Source: SZUA-430 sp046153995
GTDB taxonomy: Bacteria; Pseudomonadota; Alphaproteobacteria; Micropepsales; Micropepsaceae
Reading direction: 5' to 3'
NCBI GenBank assembly: GCA_046153995.1
Contig: JBJXEH010000233.1
Coordinates: 1 to 7,664 of the forward strand
DNA: 7,664 bases
Shown here: positions 5,778 to 7,664 of the stretch, one piece after another
Numbering within the stretch: the first letter of the stretch is position 1
How the letters are laid out: every line of letters begins with the position of its first letter
The notes under the pieces: generated by a model
Told to the model about the DNA's origin: nothing
The model's input: the letters and a program-made list of their open reading frames with translations, nothing else
Database searches by the model: none
Program-made: the position numbers and the translations under genes

Positions 5778-6676
5778 CGGTTCGCCTTGGTTGCAGAACG
5801 TTTCGCCCCATCGAGAGTTCCCTGCAACTCATCGACCAGGGCAGGATCGATCAGTGGCTGCACCTCAAGAGACGCCAGGTCGACACGATAAAGCAGCCGG
5901 ACCTCCGGAGGAACGCGAGGAGAGCCACCGTTGTCTATCTCACCGTTCTTATTGGTGTCCGTCGCAGCCTCAACCACGAAGTAGTCGACCCCTTCAATCT
6001 CGAACAGATCGGTAGGGCTGGCCGCAAGACCCGTCACGGCGCGCAGAGCACCATCGTCAAGCCCGTAGACAAGGAGTTTCTGCAAATCATCGTTGTCGAG
6101 CCGACCGTCGCCGTTCGTATCGTCGCTCGTCGCAAGAAAGGCAACGACGCGCCTTGTTCCGCGGCTGAACAGTCTGAGCCTAGTGACCGACATACGCGAG
6201 TCGAACACCTTCTTTGCCGTGCCAGCCTTCTTGTCGTAGATCAGAACGTTGTTGAAGCGCCCACTAACATCAGTGGTCGCTTGCACAAAGGCCGAGCTGC
6301 CGGCCGCTCCATATGCCATGCCAAGTCGACCGTATTTGCCGCCGTTGAATCCGCGAAAGCTTCCGCCCGAATGGACGCCGCCGACCGGCTCCGGATCGCC
6401 CAGTGTGATCTGACCAACAACCACTGCAAACTGGGTGACCTCGGGCTCCGGTTCGGCACGCGTCGCCGGAAGCGGCAGCGGAATCAATCCGTCAACGAAG
6501 GTTACGATTTGCGACCGCATCCCCTTGTTGGCGAGTTCAGCGGCGTCTTCTGCCGATGTCATCGGTCCGTAACCGCTCTTCACCCACGGTCGCAGAACGA
6601 ACATGGCGGCAATTCCAAGTGCGAAGGCGGCGCCAACGAGAACGAAGAACAAGTTCCGAAGAAGATTTGCACTCAT
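5774..6676 (-). CDS. Membrane-anchored protein with two EF-hand-like calcium loops
   Basis: No named family recognised. The 300-residue product has one N-terminal membrane segment (about residues 8-29) after a short MSANLLRN start, with the rest probably periplasmic. Residues 186-197 (DDTNGDGRLDND region) fit the 12-position EF-hand loop D-x-N-x-D-G-x-L-D-x-x-D. Residues 240-251 (DTNKNGEIDNGG) fit positions 1, 3, 5, 6, 8 and 9 but have Gly instead of an acidic residue at position 12. Segments such as NNVLIYDKKAG, KLLVYGLDDGALRAV and RLLYRVDLASLEV look like propeller blades, so the loops may sit between beta strands rather than in classical helix-loop-helix pairs (inference). ATG 6676-6674 is supported by AGGAGA 6 nt upstream. 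The open frame continues far upstream through the terminator and rpsI, but that part is a shadow. First gene of the four-gene leftward group. Confidence 0.82.
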   Translation of the reverse strand: MSANLLRNLFFVLVGAAFALGIAAMFVLRPWVKSGYGPMTSAEDAAELANKGMRSQIVTFVDGLIPLPLPATRAEPEPEVTQFAVVVGQITLGDPEPVGGVHSGGSFRGFNGGKYGRLGMAYGAAGSSAFVQATTDVSGRFNNVLIYDKKAGTAKKVFDSRMSVTRLRLFSRGTRRVVAFLATSDDTNGDGRLDNDDLQKLLVYGLDDGALRAVTGLAASPTDLFEIEGVDYFVVEAATDTNKNGEIDNGGSPRVPPEVRLLYRVDLASLEVQPLIDPALVDELQGTLDGAKRSATKANR

Positions 6677-6701
6677 CCGAACTCTCCTGTCTTTCGCCAG
6701 G

Positions 6702-6729
6702 AGCTTAATCTGCACCGCTCCTTGTGCAA
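6702..6729 (-). promoter_or_regulatory. Candidate promoter of the four-gene leftward operon
   Basis: Minus-strand TTGCAC (plus 6724-6729) and TAAGCT (plus 6702-6707) are 16 bp apart, each with about 3 of 6 consensus matches. The same stretch carries a TGCAC-N8-GTGCA inverted repeat (6711-6728). A promoter is expected here because the preceding ribosomal operon ends in a strong terminator, but the hexamers are weak. Confidence 0.25.
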
Positions 6730-6757
6730 ACGCACGGGAGCCCGGCGACAGGCAGCA

Positions 6758-6792
6758 GGAAAAACAAAGGGCGCCCACACCGGAGCGCCCTT
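6758..6792 (-). terminator. Rho-independent terminator of rplM-rpsI
   Basis: Read on the minus strand, AAGGGCGC (plus 6785-6792) pairs perfectly with GCGCCCTT (plus 6767-6774) around a 10-nt loop. A T-rich run TTTGTTTTT (overlapping the stem, down to plus 6760) follows. The hairpin starts 24 bp after the rpsI stop. An 8-bp GC-rich stem followed by a U tract is a textbook intrinsic terminator, and it separates ribosomal-protein transcription from the genes to the left. Confidence 0.9.
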
Positions 6793-6816
6793 GAATGCCT
6801 ACCTGGCTTGCTGACC

Positions 6817-7308
6817 CTACCGCTTCGAGAACTGGAAGCTGCGGCGGGCTTTGGCTTTGCCGTACTTCTTGCGCTCGACCATGCGGCTGTCGCGGGTCAT
6901 GAAGCCTTTTTGCTTGAGCAGCGGCTTCAGCTCCGGCTCGTAGTTCACGAGCGCGCGCGAGATGCCGTGGCGCACCGCGCCGGCTTGGCCGGATAAGCCG
7001 CCGCCGGTCACTGTCGCCACAACGTCGAACTGCGTTTCGCGGTTCGTGACGACCAGCGGCTGGCGCAGGATCATCCGCAGCACGGGGCGCGCGAAGTACA
7101 CCGCCTCTTCGCGGGTGTTGATGGTGACCTTGCCGGAGCCCGGCTTGATCCACACGCGCGCGACCGCGTTCTTGCGGCGGCCCGTGGCGTAGGAGCGGCC
7201 TTGCGCGTCGCGCTTCTTCGTGGGCGCCTCTTGCGGCTTCGCGTCCGTCGCCGGACGCTTGATCAGCGTCGCCTTGACGTCGCTGAAGGAACGAACTTCT
7301 TCGGCCAT
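6817..7308 (-). CDS. rpsI: 30S ribosomal protein S9 (uS9)
   Basis: S9 binds the head of the small ribosomal subunit, with its C-terminal tail reaching the P-site tRNA. The 163-residue product has an N-terminal extension of about 35 residues, usual in alphaproteobacteria. The conserved core follows: ATGRRKNAVARVW (41-53), GGGLSGQAGAVRHGISRAL (102-120) and RDSRMVERKKYGKAKARR (139-156). The SFQFSKR tail carries the invariant terminal SKR. ATG 7308-7306 lies 3 bp after the rplM stop. A GAGG ribosome site inside the end of rplM is 9 nt upstream, consistent with coupled translation of L13 and S9. Confidence 0.98.
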   Translation of the reverse strand: MAEEVRSFSDVKATLIKRPATDAKPQEAPTKKRDAQGRSYATGRRKNAVARVWIKPGSGKVTINTREEAVYFARPVLRMILRQPLVVTNRETQFDVVATVTGGGLSGQAGAVRHGISRALVNYEPELKPLLKQKGFMTRDSRMVERKKYGKAKARRSFQFSKR

Positions 7309-7311
7309 CTG

Positions 7312-7664
7312 TTAGCGCCTCGCGTTCTTAACGTTCATGGATTTGACGTCGAGCGTCTTGGGCTGCTGCGCCGTCTGTTTGTGTTCCGGGCCCACGTAGA
7401 CAAAGAGGTGGCCGAGCTGCGCGCGGCCGAGCACGCCGCCGGGCAGCATGCGTTCGACCGCCTTCTCGACCACTTGCTGCGGCCGCTTGCCGGTGAGCAG
7501 CTTGCCCACGACGCGATCCTTGATCCCGCCCGGATAGCCGGTGTGATAGTGGAAGATCTTGTCCGTCATCTTGTTGCCGGTCAGGACGATCTTCTCCGCA
7601 TTGATGACGACGACGTTGTCGCCGCAATCCATGTGGGGCGTGTAAGCAGGCTTGTGCTTGCCGC
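7312..7664 (-). CDS. rplM: 50S ribosomal protein L13 (uL13), 3' part
   Basis: L13 is an early-assembling protein of the large subunit. The frame enters from the right edge and gives the last 116 residues of a protein normally about 150-160 long, so roughly 40 N-terminal residues are outside the window. Recognisable blocks are GKHKPAYTPH, GDNVVVINAEKIVLTGNK, FHYHTGYPGGIK and ERMLPGGVLGRAQLGHLFVY, followed by the VGPEHKQTAQQP end. Cys is present in MDCGDNVVV where many homologues have another small or acidic residue; this is probably neutral. It is followed 3 bp later by rpsI, the universal L13-S9 pair. Confidence 0.98.
   Translation of the reverse strand, partial: GKHKPAYTPHMDCGDNVVVINAEKIVLTGNKMTDKIFHYHTGYPGGIKDRVVGKLLTGKRPQQVVEKAVERMLPGGVLGRAQLGHLFVYVGPEHKQTAQQPKTLDVKSMNVKNARR

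Noticed and set aside
6677..7153. Upstream extension of the EF-hand-like gene by 159 codons
   Set aside because: It would pass through the intrinsic terminator and overlap rpsI in another frame. The ATG at 6676 has a good ribosome site and begins the membrane anchor.

Overview
The window is about 7.7 kb of high-GC, gene-dense chromosomal DNA from an alphaproteobacterium. The best evidence is the minus-strand ribosomal protein pair rplM-rpsI at the right edge. S9 there is 163 residues long, with an N-terminal extension and the gapless GGGLSGQAGAVRHG and KKYGKAKARRSFQFSKR blocks typical of alphaproteobacteria. The start of argC lies at the left edge on the same strand. From memory, rpsI-argC neighbourhood is common in alphaproteobacteria. 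A Caulobacterales or Hyphomonadaceae-like origin is my best guess, but I cannot establish genus.

Layout from right to left (minus strand unless stated): partial rplM (L13) and rpsI (S9), ending at a strong intrinsic terminator (6758-6792). Next comes a likely four-gene operon reading leftward: a membrane-anchored protein with two EF-hand-like loops (5774-6676); a DUF2461/TIGR02453 protein whose ATG overlaps the previous stop (5085-5777); an exported Cys-motif protein (4436-5050); and a secreted esterase of the PHB-depolymerase/LpqC type (3510-4421), whose Shine-Dalgarno overlaps the preceding stop codon. Facing it on the plus strand, with stop codons overlapping, is a membrane protein with a WHLHL-type N-terminal domain and a Gly/Cys-rich tail (2677-3513). 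A 185-bp divergent intergenic region separates that gene from a secreted S9-family serine peptidase (551-2491). Then come a possible 39-residue single-pass membrane protein (354-473) and the first 72 codons of argC (1-216).

No mobile element, CRISPR array, tRNA or phage gene is visible. The theme of the 6.6 kb between rpsI and argC is the cell envelope: most of the products carry a signal peptide or membrane anchor, and two are alpha/beta-hydrolases (peptidase and esterase). The clearest unexplained structure is a near-identical 16-bp element, GCACYGTTACAGTTTG, present twice in opposite orientation. One copy lies upstream of argC and the other upstream of the small membrane ORF; both contain an ACTGT-N-ACAGT palindrome. 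The least understood proteins are the WHLHL/Gly-Cys-tail membrane protein, the CFNPRH...CFEC exported protein and the EF-hand-like protein. I see no strong evidence for a wholly new defence or mobile system.
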